Part shown: positions 21,741-33,627 of the stretch, one piece after another
Position numbering within the stretch: the stretch's first letter is position 1
Layout of the letters: each line of letters starts with the position of its first letter
Source of the DNA: Puccinellia tenuiflora
Lineage: Eukaryota > Streptophyta > Magnoliopsida > Poales > Poaceae
DNA: 64,000 bases
NCBI GenBank assembly: GCA_012064385.1
Contig: QRDG01000520.1
Coordinates: 747,204-811,203 of the forward strand
Direction of reading: 5' to 3'
Notes under the pieces: generated by a model
What the model was told of the DNA's origin: nothing
Database searches by the model: none
What the model saw: only the letters and a program-made list of their open reading frames with translations
Program-made: the position numbers and the translations under genes

Positions 21741-23699
21741 TAAAAGTCAAACTCACGACCACTCCTGTGCTTGTCCTTCCCTGACACAGACAAGGACTTT
21801 GTTGTCTATTGTGACGCCTCACTACAAGGCTTGGGCTGTGTGCTCATGCAAGAAGGCCATGTGGTAGCATATGCTTCTCGTCAACTCAAACCGCATGAGC
21901 ACAACTACCCAACTCATGATCTAGAGCTTGCTGCCGTGGTTCATGCTCTGAAGCAATGGAGGCCCTACCTGTTGGGCAACCGTTGCGAAATCTTCTCAGA
22001 TCTCCAGAGCCTGAAATATCTTTTCACCCAGCCGGATCTGAATCTTCGACAGAGAAGATGGTTGGAATTAATCAAAGACTATGATGTGACCCTCAACTAT
22101 CAGCCCAGCAAGGCCAACGTCGTGGCAGATGCTCTGAGTCGCAAGGCTTATTGCAACACTCTGATGGTTGAAAAGGCACAACCTGCTCTCCATGAGGAAT
22201 TTGCTCGGTTGAATCTGGAGATTGTTCCCTCCGGATATCTATCTAACCTGGAGATCAAATCCACTCTTGAGGATGAAATCAAGGCAGCCCAGCAGCAAGA
22301 TGCTGACATCCTTGAAATCAAAGAGAAAATAGCTAGTGGGAAGGCAAATTGTTTCACTGTTGATGGCAACGGTGTTGTCTATTTTGGTGACCGTCTGGTG
22401 GTGCCCAAAAGTGGGAATACCAAAGGGTTGATACTCTCAGAAGCTTATGAATCACCCATTTCCATTCATCCGGGTAGTACCAAAATGTACCAAGATCTTC
22501 GCCGACAATTCTGGTGGTCTTGCATGAAGCGAGAAATTGCCGAGTACGTTGCTGAATGCGACATCTGTCGCCGTGTGAAAAGTGAACATCAAAGGCCAGC
22601 GGGTACCCTTCGCCCCATAGCCATTCCCGAGTGGAAATGGGATGTAGTTGGTATGGATTTCATCACTGGTTTTCCGAGGTCACCCAAGGGTAACAATGCC
22701 ATTTGGGTAGTCATTGATCGTCTATCCAAGGTCGCCCATTTCCTCCCTGTTCGCGAGGATATCAACTCCGCTAAACTGGCTGAGCTGTATATGGCCCGGA
22801 TTGTTCCTTTGCATGGGGTTCCTTTGAGAATCATCTCAGACCATGGTAGTCTGTTTGTGTCCAAATTCAGGCAAAGTTTCCAAAAGGCTCTGGGAACCCG
22901 TCTCAACTTCAGCACAGCTTATCATCCTCAGACTGATGGTCAGACTGAAAGGGTGAACCAAGTTCTCGAGGACATGCTTCGGGCATGTGTTATCTCCTTC
23001 GGTAAGGGTTGGGAAAAGTATCTCCCCCTCGCCGAGTTCTCTTACAACAACAATTATCAGGCTAGTCTGCAAATGGCTCCCTTTGAGGTTCTCTACGGGA
23101 GAAAATGTCAAACTCCTCTAAATTGGTCTGAAACTGGAGAGAGGCCATTCTTCGGTCCTGATGTGATCAATGAGGTTGAAGAAAAGGTCTGTATCATCCG
23201 GGAAAATCTCAAGATTGCTCAGTCCAGGCAAAAGAGCTATTATGATAAGCATCATTAGGAGGTTCACTATGCCATTGGTGATAAAGCCTATCTTCGAGTC
23301 TCTCCCCTCCGAGGTGTTCGTCGTTTCGGGATCAAGGGAAAATTGGCACCTCGCTATGTTGGTCCTTTCACCGTCCTAGCCAAGCGAGGAGATCTCTCCT
23401 ACCAACTCGAGCTACCCTCAAACTTTCCGGATGTGCACGATGTGTTTCATGTCTCTCAACTCCGTCGTTGCTTCAAAGATCCGATTCGTGGAGTTAATCA
23501 TGAAGTGTTGGACATCCAGGAGGATTTAACTTACCGTGAGCATCCTGTCTGCATCTTGGATGAAGCGGAAAGGAAGACCCGTAACAAGGCCATCAAGTTC
23601 CTCAAAATCCAATGGTCTAAGCATTCCGAAGAAGAAGCAACTTGGGAGCGAGAAACTAGTCTTCATCAGGAATATCCCGCCTTCTTCACTCAAGCCTAG
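21741..23699 (+). pseudogene. pol: pol 3' part: RNase H, integrase, chromodomain
   Basis: Best preserved pol in the window, open for 495 codons. RNase H has VVYCDASLQGLG, HDLELAAVVHALKQW, a changed third site (FSDLQSLKYLF, where copy B has FSDHQ), and NVVADALSRK. The integrase zinc-binding region has IHPGSTKMYQDLRRQFWW and CDICRR; the catalytic triad is in GMDFITGFP, IISDHGSLF and HPQTDGQTERVN. The C-terminus has GPFTVLAKRGDLSYQLELP, then a chromodomain-like segment with KFLKIQWSKHSEEEATWERE, ending at TAG 23697-23699. One internal stop, CAG to TAG, lies at 23256-23258. RT is missing upstream, so the copy cannot act alone. Confidence 0.9.
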
Positions 23700-23718
23700 A
23701 ATCTCGGGACGAGATTCC

Positions 23719-23733
23719 TGTAAGGGGGGTAGA
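23719..23733 (+). other. Polypurine tract before LTR 3
   Basis: TGTAAGGGGGGTAGA before TTTGTAACAGCCCC. The block CTCGGGACGAGATTCC precedes it as in element B. Confidence 0.75.
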
Positions 23734-23735
23734 TT

Positions 23736-26700
23736 TGTAACAGCCCCAGTTTGGTACTGAAAAATATGAATAATTTTTCCACTTTTTCATCTTATGTTTG
23801 CATCATGGCATGCATTTCAAAGTGCTAAGTTAACAAGCAACAAATGGAAAACAATTAAAAGGGAAAACCCACACCTTCCCAATTTCCTAACCAATTGCAA
23901 TTGTTCAAATTGGCAAACAAGTTATTATGAACTTCCAAATTGTCTAGGAAGTTCCAAGGAAACATCTTATAAACATTTTTCAAAGGCCTTTTTCTTAGCA
24001 AGCAAGGAAATAAAATTGAGAATTAAAATTTGGTGCAAACCAACTTTGAATTTTGAAACCAGGTTAAACTATTAAAAAATTTAAAAGGAAATATGGGGAG
24101 CTTCTTTATTATCTTGGGAGCGTCCATGAATATTTTCACTATTTTTGAAAATGTTTAAGTACCCCAAGTAAATGGATTTTGGAACTTATCAAATTTGCCA
24201 TTTCTAAGCCCTATGAACAAATGTCCCTCAAAACTTTTTATTTTGTAACACAAATTTTTGTGGAGGTTCTAAATGTTATGGGGATCCTACATGAATTTTC
24301 CCAGAATTTATAAAATGTTTAAAGGCCTTATTTAAATAGATAAACCTGATAGTTTAAAATCTGGAAAATTGGGAAAAGCAGCCAGGGGGGTTTTCGCAAA
24401 TCTCCACCTTCTCCACTGTCGCCACAGTGGCCAGCGCCCATGCCGCCATGCCGCCCCGCCCCTGTGCCGCACGCTGCCGTGGCCCCTTGGAGGATAAGGA
24501 GGCCGCCACCGACGCCACCTGCTCCCCTCTCTCTCACCTCCCCGTTCCTCCCTGAATTTCCGGATCGCCGCTAGCCCTTTTCCCCACCCGAGCTCCACCA
24601 CGGCCGCCGTGGTTGTCGAGCTCGTTGCCATCGTCTTGGGCCACCTCGAGTAGATCGAAGACCGTAGAACCCTCCGCCGCGTCCTTCTCTCCCTCCCCTC
24701 CGGCGGAATCGAGCCGGGATGCCCGGGATTGACGCCGCAATCCTCGTCTTCGTCCGCGTCGGCCGAGCTCCGCCGAGCTAAATCGCCGTCCCCTCCGTCC
24801 ACCTCCGGTTGATGAACAATTACCAAAGTGCTAATTGAATATTTTCTTCAAATTTAGCAAATAAAATACCAAATTGTTCAGAAAAACAAACTCTATCTTT
24901 TAGTGTCATTGTAATGGTCTTTTGAAACTATTATGTTGTTGTTTATTAAAAATTACTAAAATGGCAAAAATAATAACGATATTGGGAAAAATCATAACTT
25001 GATGAATAATTACCCAAAAATTGTGAATAAAATATCAAAGTGCTCAACATGACAAATGCTATCTAATCATTCTAATATCACATCATGATGACAAATTTTA
25101 CTTTGGTGTGATTCTTTAAATGATTAAAAGAATTAAATTCAAATAATCATTTAATTCACTATTTATCCATCGATACTCGGAAAATCACAAACGAGGTACC
25201 AAAATGATCAGAAGAACAATACCTATATAATCATGTCATGTTCATGCATATTTAAGCCACTTTTTAGTAATGTAATGTTTCATCAACCATGTGGTCACTA
25301 AGTTAAATATGGGGTTGCCTCCAAATAATTGCACTAATTATTTGGCCCTCCATTTAAATTGTTAGATAATCTAAATGATGATAACATTGCATAAACTTGA
25401 CATGTCATCATGATTGTGCATTGCACCTTGTCTTCGTGTTATTTATTTTTCTTCTGTGGTTATTGGGTATCGATAGATTCCGGAGTCGAGGTTTCCCCTA
25501 CCTCCCCCGATGATCCGTACTACACGCCCCGTCAGCAAGGCAAGAGATAACCTAACCTTCTTGGCATATAGCATCCTATTGCTTATACAAGTATTTTCTC
25601 CACCATAATATTGCATTCGATTCCAATGTCAACTTTTGATCAAGATATAGAGTATCCTATGATATGCATTGTCCCCTAAACCATTACATGTCTTCCTTTC
25701 TATTAACCAGAGGTTGACGTGTTGGCCTGAGATACTTTATATCTGTTGTTCATATGCTTAGCTATGCTTAGCCATGCTTAGAAAAATGCTAAATTGTCCG
25801 GTAATTTATTACATTGTTTATGGTGTTGATGGAAAGTTTCGGACATGTTGGTTACTTGTGGTAAATAATAAAATGCTAAAAGGCTTGGATGAGTTGCCAT
25901 CGGGGGATGGTATTTTGCCTCATTCTTGTCGACGGGCTGAGAGTGCTTTTATCTAGAACCAAGAAACGAGCGTGCTTCCATTGGTGGGAGTACGGGCTCC
26001 TTACTGACCGAATAATTTGTGAGGGGCTTGTCAAGGGTCCTCTAGTTTCTATTTTCCATTTGCGTGTGAGTGTGTGGGTGGAAAAGAAATGATGAGGATG
26101 GTGGTGTTTAGGATGTGGCCGACGGGCAGGGCGTTGGAGGCGCTGAACCTGTCCTTCCGCACACTGATGATCCTTGAGTAAGCCTCATGCAAGGTAAAGG
26201 TCTAACCGCGCCCACTCGCCAGCTTTCCCCGAAAGAGAGCCAATCAGGTGAGCCGGACGGTACCAATGGGTAAATTAGTACACCCCTGCAGGGTTTAATA
26301 TTTTCGAAAAGCCGTGTCCACGGTTATGAACAAATCTTGGGAAAGGCGGATTAGCTCATAGAAAACATTAATCTTAATTAAAATTTGGCAGCTAGAGGTT
26401 GCAACTCAACGTGTGTTAAAAAGGTTCATTTCCTCGAGGGTGATTCGAGGGAGTGCCTTGGTGGAGACGAGTGGTGTTTCTGGATACCATTGGTTCAAGG
26501 TGAATCGAAGAAAGAAAGTTGATATCTTATCCCTTTTTGAAACCCTTCTGAGTAGTCGATGCCATGAGTCATTTATGTCTTTTAAAAAGGAAAACTAGCT
26601 TTATGCAAAACAACCACTATACAGCTTTAGAGCCTTGTCATCATTGGGCCTATATCGCCCTACTAAACTTGCGAGTACGTCGTACTCAGTCTTTCTTTGT

Positions 26701-26784
26701 TGATTATTACTTGTTTCAGAGGAGGACGACACCGAGCAGACAGGTGGGTTCTTCGTTGACATCGACGAGTGGTCTGGGGTTCCC
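23736..26784 (+). repeat. LTR 3 of the array, left part (interrupted by solo LTR D)
   Basis: Starts TGTAACAGCCCCAG. It is homologous to LTR 1 at both ends but has a different middle (no CCGGAATA block near 24850). It includes CCCCTGCAGGG...GCCGTGTCCACGGTTATG (26283-26330). The sequence breaks at TTCCC (26780-26784), and its last 380 bp resume at 30589. Confidence 0.88.
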
Positions 26785-29700
26785 TGTAACATCCCAAAAT
26801 TTTGGAATGTTAAAAAAAAAAAAAGTTTAAAAACTTTTTGACCAAGGAAGAAAACTTTTGTGAATTGTTTAAAAGAAAATCTCAAATAAAAGATAACTCA
26901 AATGATAAAAGGTAATATGACCTTAAAAAGTATTTTGGGTTTTCAAATATTTCAACCGATTATATATTTCTATTTTAAAGTTTTGAACTTGAAATAATTA
27001 CTTTGGGTAAAATATAAACCCTTAAGTTATTTTCGAAATTATTGAAATACCATTTCACAAAACCTTTTCATGAATGATTTATTTAAATATATGTTGTTTA
27101 TAAAACGATATTACAAAGTTTTATATCAAAAAAAATTATAATTTGTACTATTACGGATTTTATTAAAACCCCAGACTATGTTTGGAAATTCACATAAAGT
27201 TATCTTATACACTTTATGTAATATTTTGTTTCTTATAAAATAATTTTGTAATTAAAATGATACCAAAAGTTTCTATCTTGACAAGCTTTTCAAAATGTAT
27301 TTATTCAAAATATTCTGAAATCATTTGAATCAAAACTGAATTCAAAAGTAAGTTCAGATAAATAAAAACAGAAAAAGATAAAGATAAAAAAAAGGAACCG
27401 AACCCAACTTGGGCCGGCCCAGACAGGAGGCACCCCCCACAGGCCATTTTGTTTCCTTCCAATCTTTTCTCCTGGGCCGTATCGGCTAGCCCATCTTGCT
27501 CCCGATCGAGTCGTCTTCCTCGTGTGCTCGCTCACGTACAGAACGTACGTTACAACCATAGCAGTCAATCTTTCCCTTCCTCTCCCCTCTAATTAAGCGA
27601 CTGTTTCCTCTCAATTTCAAAACGAGACTTCCTCAAAATTGGATGGGCATCTCATTCAGGGAATTTGTTTCCCCATTTCATGCCTCAAACCTCCAGATCG
27701 ATGTGGTGAACCGAATGCCATCGGTTGACATCCATCTTTCAATCTCCCCTCTCAGCCCCTACAAAGGTAAACCAACCGTGTCATCTTGCTCCCCCTGCCA
27801 GTCTCCACCACTTTGCTGAAGATTGTATCTCAAGATAATGTCTGTACATCTCGTTCCGTCGATGCCTTTTTCTAGATCTTGGCAAGTTCATCGGACCGCT
27901 GCGTCGTGTATGTTGATCTTTTCCTCGATTCCTTTTACTGGTAGGCTCTCCTAATTGTCTCCTACCACCAGGACATGCTCGTACGTAAAAATACTAAATA
28001 TCTTTCCGTGTCATCGCCAGAGCCGCGACCGCTTCGAGGACTGCTGCCGCCGCTTGGAGCTTTGAGGATCAGCGCCGAGGTCACGGAAGAGTACCCAATG
28101 CCTACACACATCTCCTGGACGTCTTCCCCAAGATATACTTCAACTGGAGAGTCGAGTCCGTCCAATCCCGAGCATGTCGTCACCGTCTCGATAGATTTCG
28201 GCAACGCAAAACGATCCCGGCGAGGTGAGCATGTGTTGGTGCCAGAACCATGTCCATCACGTTCATAATGTGTTCGTGCATTCGGATGACCACTATACTG
28301 ATTTATTAGCGCAGCCAAACGACGAGGACGTCCGCCACTCGAAGTACACGACGACGCGACCAATTTTAGTTGACAACCAACTCCGCTCAAGGACGCGCGC
28401 GTCGTTCCTGACGACTTCCCTATCTTACACGCGGCGAGGAGAACCCCATCCACCCCTTCCCGAAGGTCGTGCGTGATAATATCCATCGACTACTCCGTCT
28501 ACATCATGTTTCGTGATTGCCTTCTCATCTACAATGATACTCGTTCCCGTTGGTGAGCCATTTCTTTCTCATGGGCACCATATCTATTTTTATCAATGTT
28601 TTATATCATGTCATCTCATATAGGTTAGACAATGGAGTATATCTCAATCTTAATCTTAGGGGTTCTTTCCTATCACTAGAGTTAAATGACTTGATATTTA
28701 TCACTATAGTTTAATGGTATTCACAAAATATCTATCTCATTTCTCTCGTAGAACCACATCACGTACCATCAACCAATGCCATCCAATGATCTCATGCCAT
28801 TCAATCTTATTGACTTAGCTTGGATTATTCGAAGTACAAATGAGGCATTTGAGTAATCCAATATAACATTAGTTCATATCCAAGCATTTGTGTAACTTGT
28901 ACTATTTTAATAAGGTTTGTCACACTTTATTTAATAGTATTGTAGTTGCACAATTTGGGACTCATGTAATTCTATTCACACGGGACATTCTAAATTATAT
29001 CTATCTTTTGTGTAGCATGTCAATTCTTTCCAATATATCTATATGGCCAACTTCTTTCTAATTATTTGACTCGATGACTTTGTCATCCAACTCCTCCAGA
29101 CCATATCTTGCAAGCCATCCTCAAGTATTAATCTTTATTGTCTAAATGCGTAAGATAGAAAATACTAACATAAAGATAATAACAAATCTTTCCAGTTGTT
29201 TGTATTGCTTATTTTGTTGCTATGGATGGTGTGTTTATGTTGTGTTATTTTATCTTATAGTTTGAACGGAGAGCTTGCGGTTTTGTTTAGAGAAGTCAAC
29301 ACGCTTCGACTACCAAAAAGGCAAGTGTATACACAAGCTCATGAAGGACCTAGTATTTTGTTATTGCATTATAGATTATCTTGGTAGTTTGCATGATAGG
29401 TTTACTACTATTTTAATTATGCTATGCAAGCCTGTTAGATCCTTTCCTGTTGACTAGGTACCTATATTAATTTAGTAGAAATGCTTGCTACAATTGTGAA
29501 AGTTTTTGCTGTAGTAAGTTAGGTGAAAGCTCTACTAAATTAATGAACTACCTGGGTGGCAATTGGTTTGCTCTATTGGTGGGTTAAAGTTGAGTGGCTG
29601 CTCAGGCCCAGTTCTGCGGGTACCTGAGTACGTGCACTTGTGAACGGCCACCCAGGAACAAAGAGATTCGATGTCACTCTGCATTTAGATTGCTTCCAGT

Positions 29701-30583
29701 GCAACCACTAGTCATATGGGCTATGTCTTGATTAAGTAAGTTGAGTGGACCTGACAGGACGAACAAGCAGATGTAGGGGATGTAGGTGGGTATTGTTCGG
29801 ACGTGTGTATGGGAAAGCTCTTCTGAAAGATCTCGTCTTGGTCTTCTCCTTTCCTTTTCACTAAATGAGGGTTAAGGATGGAATGGGTTGATCGAGTCTA
29901 GTGGGGAAAGTGCCACAAACTCTCGAGAGTAATAAAACTATGATTATAGCCGTGTCCCCGGTTACGGACAATTTTGAGTAGCTAGACAAGGAAGTTGTCG
30001 GAGGATATCTTCATTCCAATTTCAGAATAAAACTTGATGGGTGAACTCGGGTAAATGAGACCTTGGATGTGTTCCATGGGTGTGTCTCATAATTCTTATT
30101 TGAGAAAGAAATGTTTTATGAAAAGTACGACAAAATTTGCTTTACGCAATAGCCTTGAACTCCACCAGCCAAATAAGCATGTAGTATTAGTCTTGCCATT
30201 TTATAATCCACCATAGTATTCACTTGCCGGCCTCTTACAGGGTATTGACCCAAATTCCCTAGGCTGCAACATTAATGTTGCAGGTTATTATGATGACGAG
30301 TGAGGACGTCTACTTTTCGAGCTTGCAACCAACATGTATGCCAGTGGCACATGAAGATGATGAAGCTCTCTGTGCTACTTATGTTTCCGCTGCCAAACTT
30401 TTTACTCAAGCTAGCCTTTGGCTATGCAATTTGTAAATAATATTTTACTTATGGATCTCGCGATGTTATAATTATTGACATTGATGCTTGGTATGACATC
30501 TTTTGTGAATTTCTATCCATACTCGATCCAGGGAATAGCATATTTCACAATGTGTTCTTGCTTTTCTAAGCGAGGGCGCCACA
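26785..30583 (+). mobile_element. Solo LTR D (Gypsy, 3,799 bp)
   Basis: TGTAACATCCCAAAATTTTG at the left and GAGGGCGCCACA at the right, bounded on both sides by TTCCC (26780-26784, 30584-30588), a perfect 5-bp target duplication inside LTR 3. There is no internal domain, so this is an LTR-LTR recombination product. It is a diverged relative of the element F LTR, sharing the CTCTCGAGAG and GCCGTGTCCCCGGTTACGGACA blocks (29924-29970). ORFs inside it are short and unsupported. Confidence 0.92.
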
Positions 30584-30588
30584 TTCCC
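30584..30588. repeat. Target-site duplication TTCCC of solo LTR D
   Basis: Matches 26780-26784. Removing D and one copy restores LTR 3 colinear with LTR 1 (GGGGT-TCCC-AGG). Confidence 0.92.
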
Positions 30589-30968
30589 AGGTGGCAGCTT
30601 GGGACGTCGTGGAACAAGCTGGCTGGGATTTGTTTATCTGTAGGCCTCTTAGGCCATATTTTGGATCTTGTTGTATTAGACAACTACCTCGCTTCTGCAT
30701 GATGTACTGTTGGGTCTGTGACCCCCGTTGTGTAATTTGTATCTTTCTCGTTATACGAGTTGCTATATGATCTTTTGTGTCATAGAGTCTGTGATGTGAC
30801 AGTTGTTCCACAAATCTTGATCTCTTTATTATACATTGATAGCTATGCTAGTGTTTATGGCATGATCGAGGTGTTGCGTGGGAGCGGTAACCCCATGCCC
30901 TTCAATTGTGTAGCATAGCATGTGGGTTACATTGCCTCTCTGTATAATTCCGGGGTCGGGGAACTACA
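30589..30968 (+). repeat. LTR 3 of the array, right end
   Basis: Matches 13540-13922 of LTR 1 (GGCAGCTTGGGACGTC, GTAGGCCTCTTAGGCCATA) and ends near GGGGAACTACA, diverged from the GGGGCGTTACA of the other copies. No primer site follows, so this is the outer end of the array. Confidence 0.85.
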
Positions 30969-31618
30969 CCCATCAGGTAAAGCGAACGACCCAAAGTATG
31001 CATGGACTTACAATAGTTTGTCGTAGAAGTTTAGCATGCTGATTACCCTTGCCTCGTTTACTGGTCAACTGGCCTAACATGCCAAACGTAAGTCTCTGCA
31101 ATTCATCGTGTTGTGCTATATTTTCCATGTTCTGCATTAAGGTAACAGTTTTACAACCAAGTCAATTAAAGTACACAACCTAGTTTATTGCATAGTTTCA
31201 GAAGTCAAGTATAACCAAGTCAAATGGTTCGAAGTATGAAAGCACTTGCAAGTTGGAAATAACAAACTAGAAGGATAGGCTGCATGAAGTATGTCTGTAC
31301 ATACTTCAAGATTGCATTAAAAATGTCCAAATCACAGATTCAAACAAGCTGCTAATAATTGTAGCACGTGATTTGCTTTAGGACTTGGCAAGGATTGAAG
31401 TATCATGCATACAGGTTAAAACTTATAACATGACAAGCAATTTAGGACAGTTACCAACCCGCCTCAGGTTTTAACCTTGATGGACGTCAGATGGTTAGTA
31501 TTGGTGGATCTATGGATGCTTTGTTCAGTCCAGGTGAGCACTAAACAAAAACGTCAACGAGTCAGTGTTGCAAAATAGGGAGACCTAAAATGCATAGGAA
31601 AATAGCTATTCAACCGGG
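30969..31618. other. Unassigned low-copy-looking DNA
   Basis: AT-rich with no LTR, domain or long ORF. On the minus strand, 31555-31460 carries a short open segment ending in a GT donor-like site (ATCAAG|GTTAAA) that could be an exon, but nothing confirms it. Confidence 0.3.
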
Positions 31619-31990
31619 CAGGAAATGATAGCGAACAGCTAAATGCACATGAACATAGCTATATAACTAGGCAGGAAATGATAGCAATCAGCTGAAATGC
31701 ACATGAACATAGCTATAGCGAGCAGCCAAAATCACAAGAACATAGCTATATAAACAGGAAGGAAATGATATCCTGCAGCTAAAATACACATGAACATAAT
31801 ACACAACCGGGCATCAAATTATGGCAAGCAGCTAAAATGCACATGAACATAGCTATGCAACAAGGCAGGAAATGATAGCGAGCAGCTAAAATGCACATGA
31901 AGATAGCTATGCAATCAGGCAGGAAATGATAGTGAGCAGCTAAAACAGGCATGAACATAGCTATACAATCAGACAGGACATGCTAAGGAG
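31619..31990. repeat. Tandem repeat, about 54-bp unit, about 7 copies
   Basis: Units of GCAGGAAATGATAGCGAGCA followed by GCTAAAATGCACATGAACAT and AGCTAT start at 31619, 31672 and about every 53-54 bp. One unit (about 31710-31758) is partly duplicated. Confidence 0.88.
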
Positions 31991-32156
31991 CAGCAACAGC
32001 GAGGACCTAACATGCACATGGACATAGTTATGAAATCAGGTGCGGATGCATACGAAATAAGAGAGCAACATCAAAGATATGCAAATAATAACAAACGCAG
32101 TCGAGGATGCCGGCAAGAGTATTACGGAGCATTGGTTAAGTCGGGGACGACGGCTA

Positions 32157-32392
32157 GGCATCCCGGTGCGGTGGAAGCGGGAGTCGATGAGGTAGATCCA
32201 GTGTAATGGACGCGGGCATCGCGAAAGTAGATCCGGTGCGGTGGACGCGTGTGTCAAAAATGAAGTAGACCGGATGCTGTTGACACGAGCGTTGGTGAAG
32301 TAGATCCGGTACGGTGGACATGGGAGTCGGTCAAGAAGATCCTGTGCGGTGGACGCGGGCGTCGCCGAAGTAGATCCGGTGCAGTGGACAAC
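32157..32392. repeat. Minisatellite, about 36-bp unit, about 7 copies
   Basis: TAGATCCGGTGCGGTGGACG repeats with TAGATC starts at 32193, 32228, 32266, 32301, 32337 and 32371. It is GC-rich in an AT-rich setting. Confidence 0.85.
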
Positions 32393-33627
32393 GGTGAGGA
32401 GGTTGCAACCAGCGGTGAAGCAACAACGGCGTGTACAAGAGGCTGGAGGTGAAGGAGATCTAGGGCGGTGAAGCAGGGAGGGTTCTGGTGTGAGGAGAGT
32501 TTGTAGATGCAGCGAATGGCCGGGGGGAGTAGTTAAGGGGAGATGTTAAGTTACCGAAGCAGCCCTCTATTCCTAAATGGTCATTGGGTGGTTCTGTCGG
32601 TTGTTGTCTCCGGACCAGGGATAGAAGGGGAATTTCACATTGTGGGATAATTGGGCGGGGGGATTTGAATCGGATGCACGGGATGTTTCGGTGCACAACC
32701 CAAATTCTGAGTTGGAAGCTTCTATATTGGCTATATTTCATGGATTTCAAATGCAAATGACCAAGGCAATGGCCATATCCATGACATACTTTGTTATAGT
32801 TTACCCATATTCGGCACATGTGTGCGGCTTGTCATTGCGAACAAAAGACCCAACATAGTTTTTTCAACTTTGTTGTGTAAAAAATTAATTTTCCAATTTT
32901 TGAGTGAATTTCTCATTGTACTGTGTGATTGCGGCCTCCAAAACGACACTCCATGAGAGCTTGCCTCCTCAAATTTAAAGACAAGTGCGTGCTAGTTTGG
33001 TCGTACTTGGTTTTAATATATCCTTCTAAGATACCCTATCATGATTACGGGAAGTATATACAGGAAAAGACCCAACAACTATAGCAAAACTCGAGTTCAT
33101 AGAATGTCACTGCTTTATATATACTGATAGCAAAGGTTGAGTTCACAACAACTGGGATTCAACCACTTTTACAATGAAGGAGCACCAACGGAAATAAACT
33201 CCAGAAACACTACAATTTTGGCATGAATACAACAGCATAATGATCAAAGTCTCGAAAAACTACAATTCATTAATTTTATACCATCCAAACAGCATTTGAC
33301 ATTCAATCCCAATATCTTGTCTGGGTCCGAATATCTAACACATCCAAACAGAAAATATTGATATTCAATCTCAATAACTATATCCTGGATATTGGACGTT
33401 CAGCCGAATATAATACCTAGCCTCCCAACGCAAACATCCAAACGAGGCATACAGGTTTCTGCGAACAGAGTCCATTTTCGCCCATGGGCAAGCGAGAAAA
33501 GCACCCATACTAGAGATACAATCCCCACTAAACTGACGACCGAAACTAGCAATAGTCCGAGCTAGAAGTTGCACGGATACCAACAGTTCATAAAACCATA
33601 TATTTACAATAACATGAGACCACAGAA
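32393..33627. other. Intergenic DNA with a possible minus-strand promoter, then B3-gene 3' flank
   Basis: On the minus strand, 32530-32400 reads as a pyrimidine-rich leader (CTCACACCAGAACCCTCCCT) that would transcribe through the 36-bp minisatellite. This is suggestive only. From 33100 to 33627 there is the probable 3' untranslated region of the minus-strand gene ending at 33628. No domain-bearing ORF is found. Confidence 0.3.

Noticed and set aside
27305..28486. ORFs inside solo LTR D
   Set aside because: They lie wholly within an LTR, with no homologous open frame at the corresponding place in LTR F.
31619..31990. CRISPR-like repeat array
   Set aside because: The units are head-to-tail without unique spacers, in a plant genome. 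It is a minisatellite.
32460..32819. 119-codon minus-strand ORF
   Set aside because: No domain, composition like untranslated DNA, and interrupted relation to any splice site.
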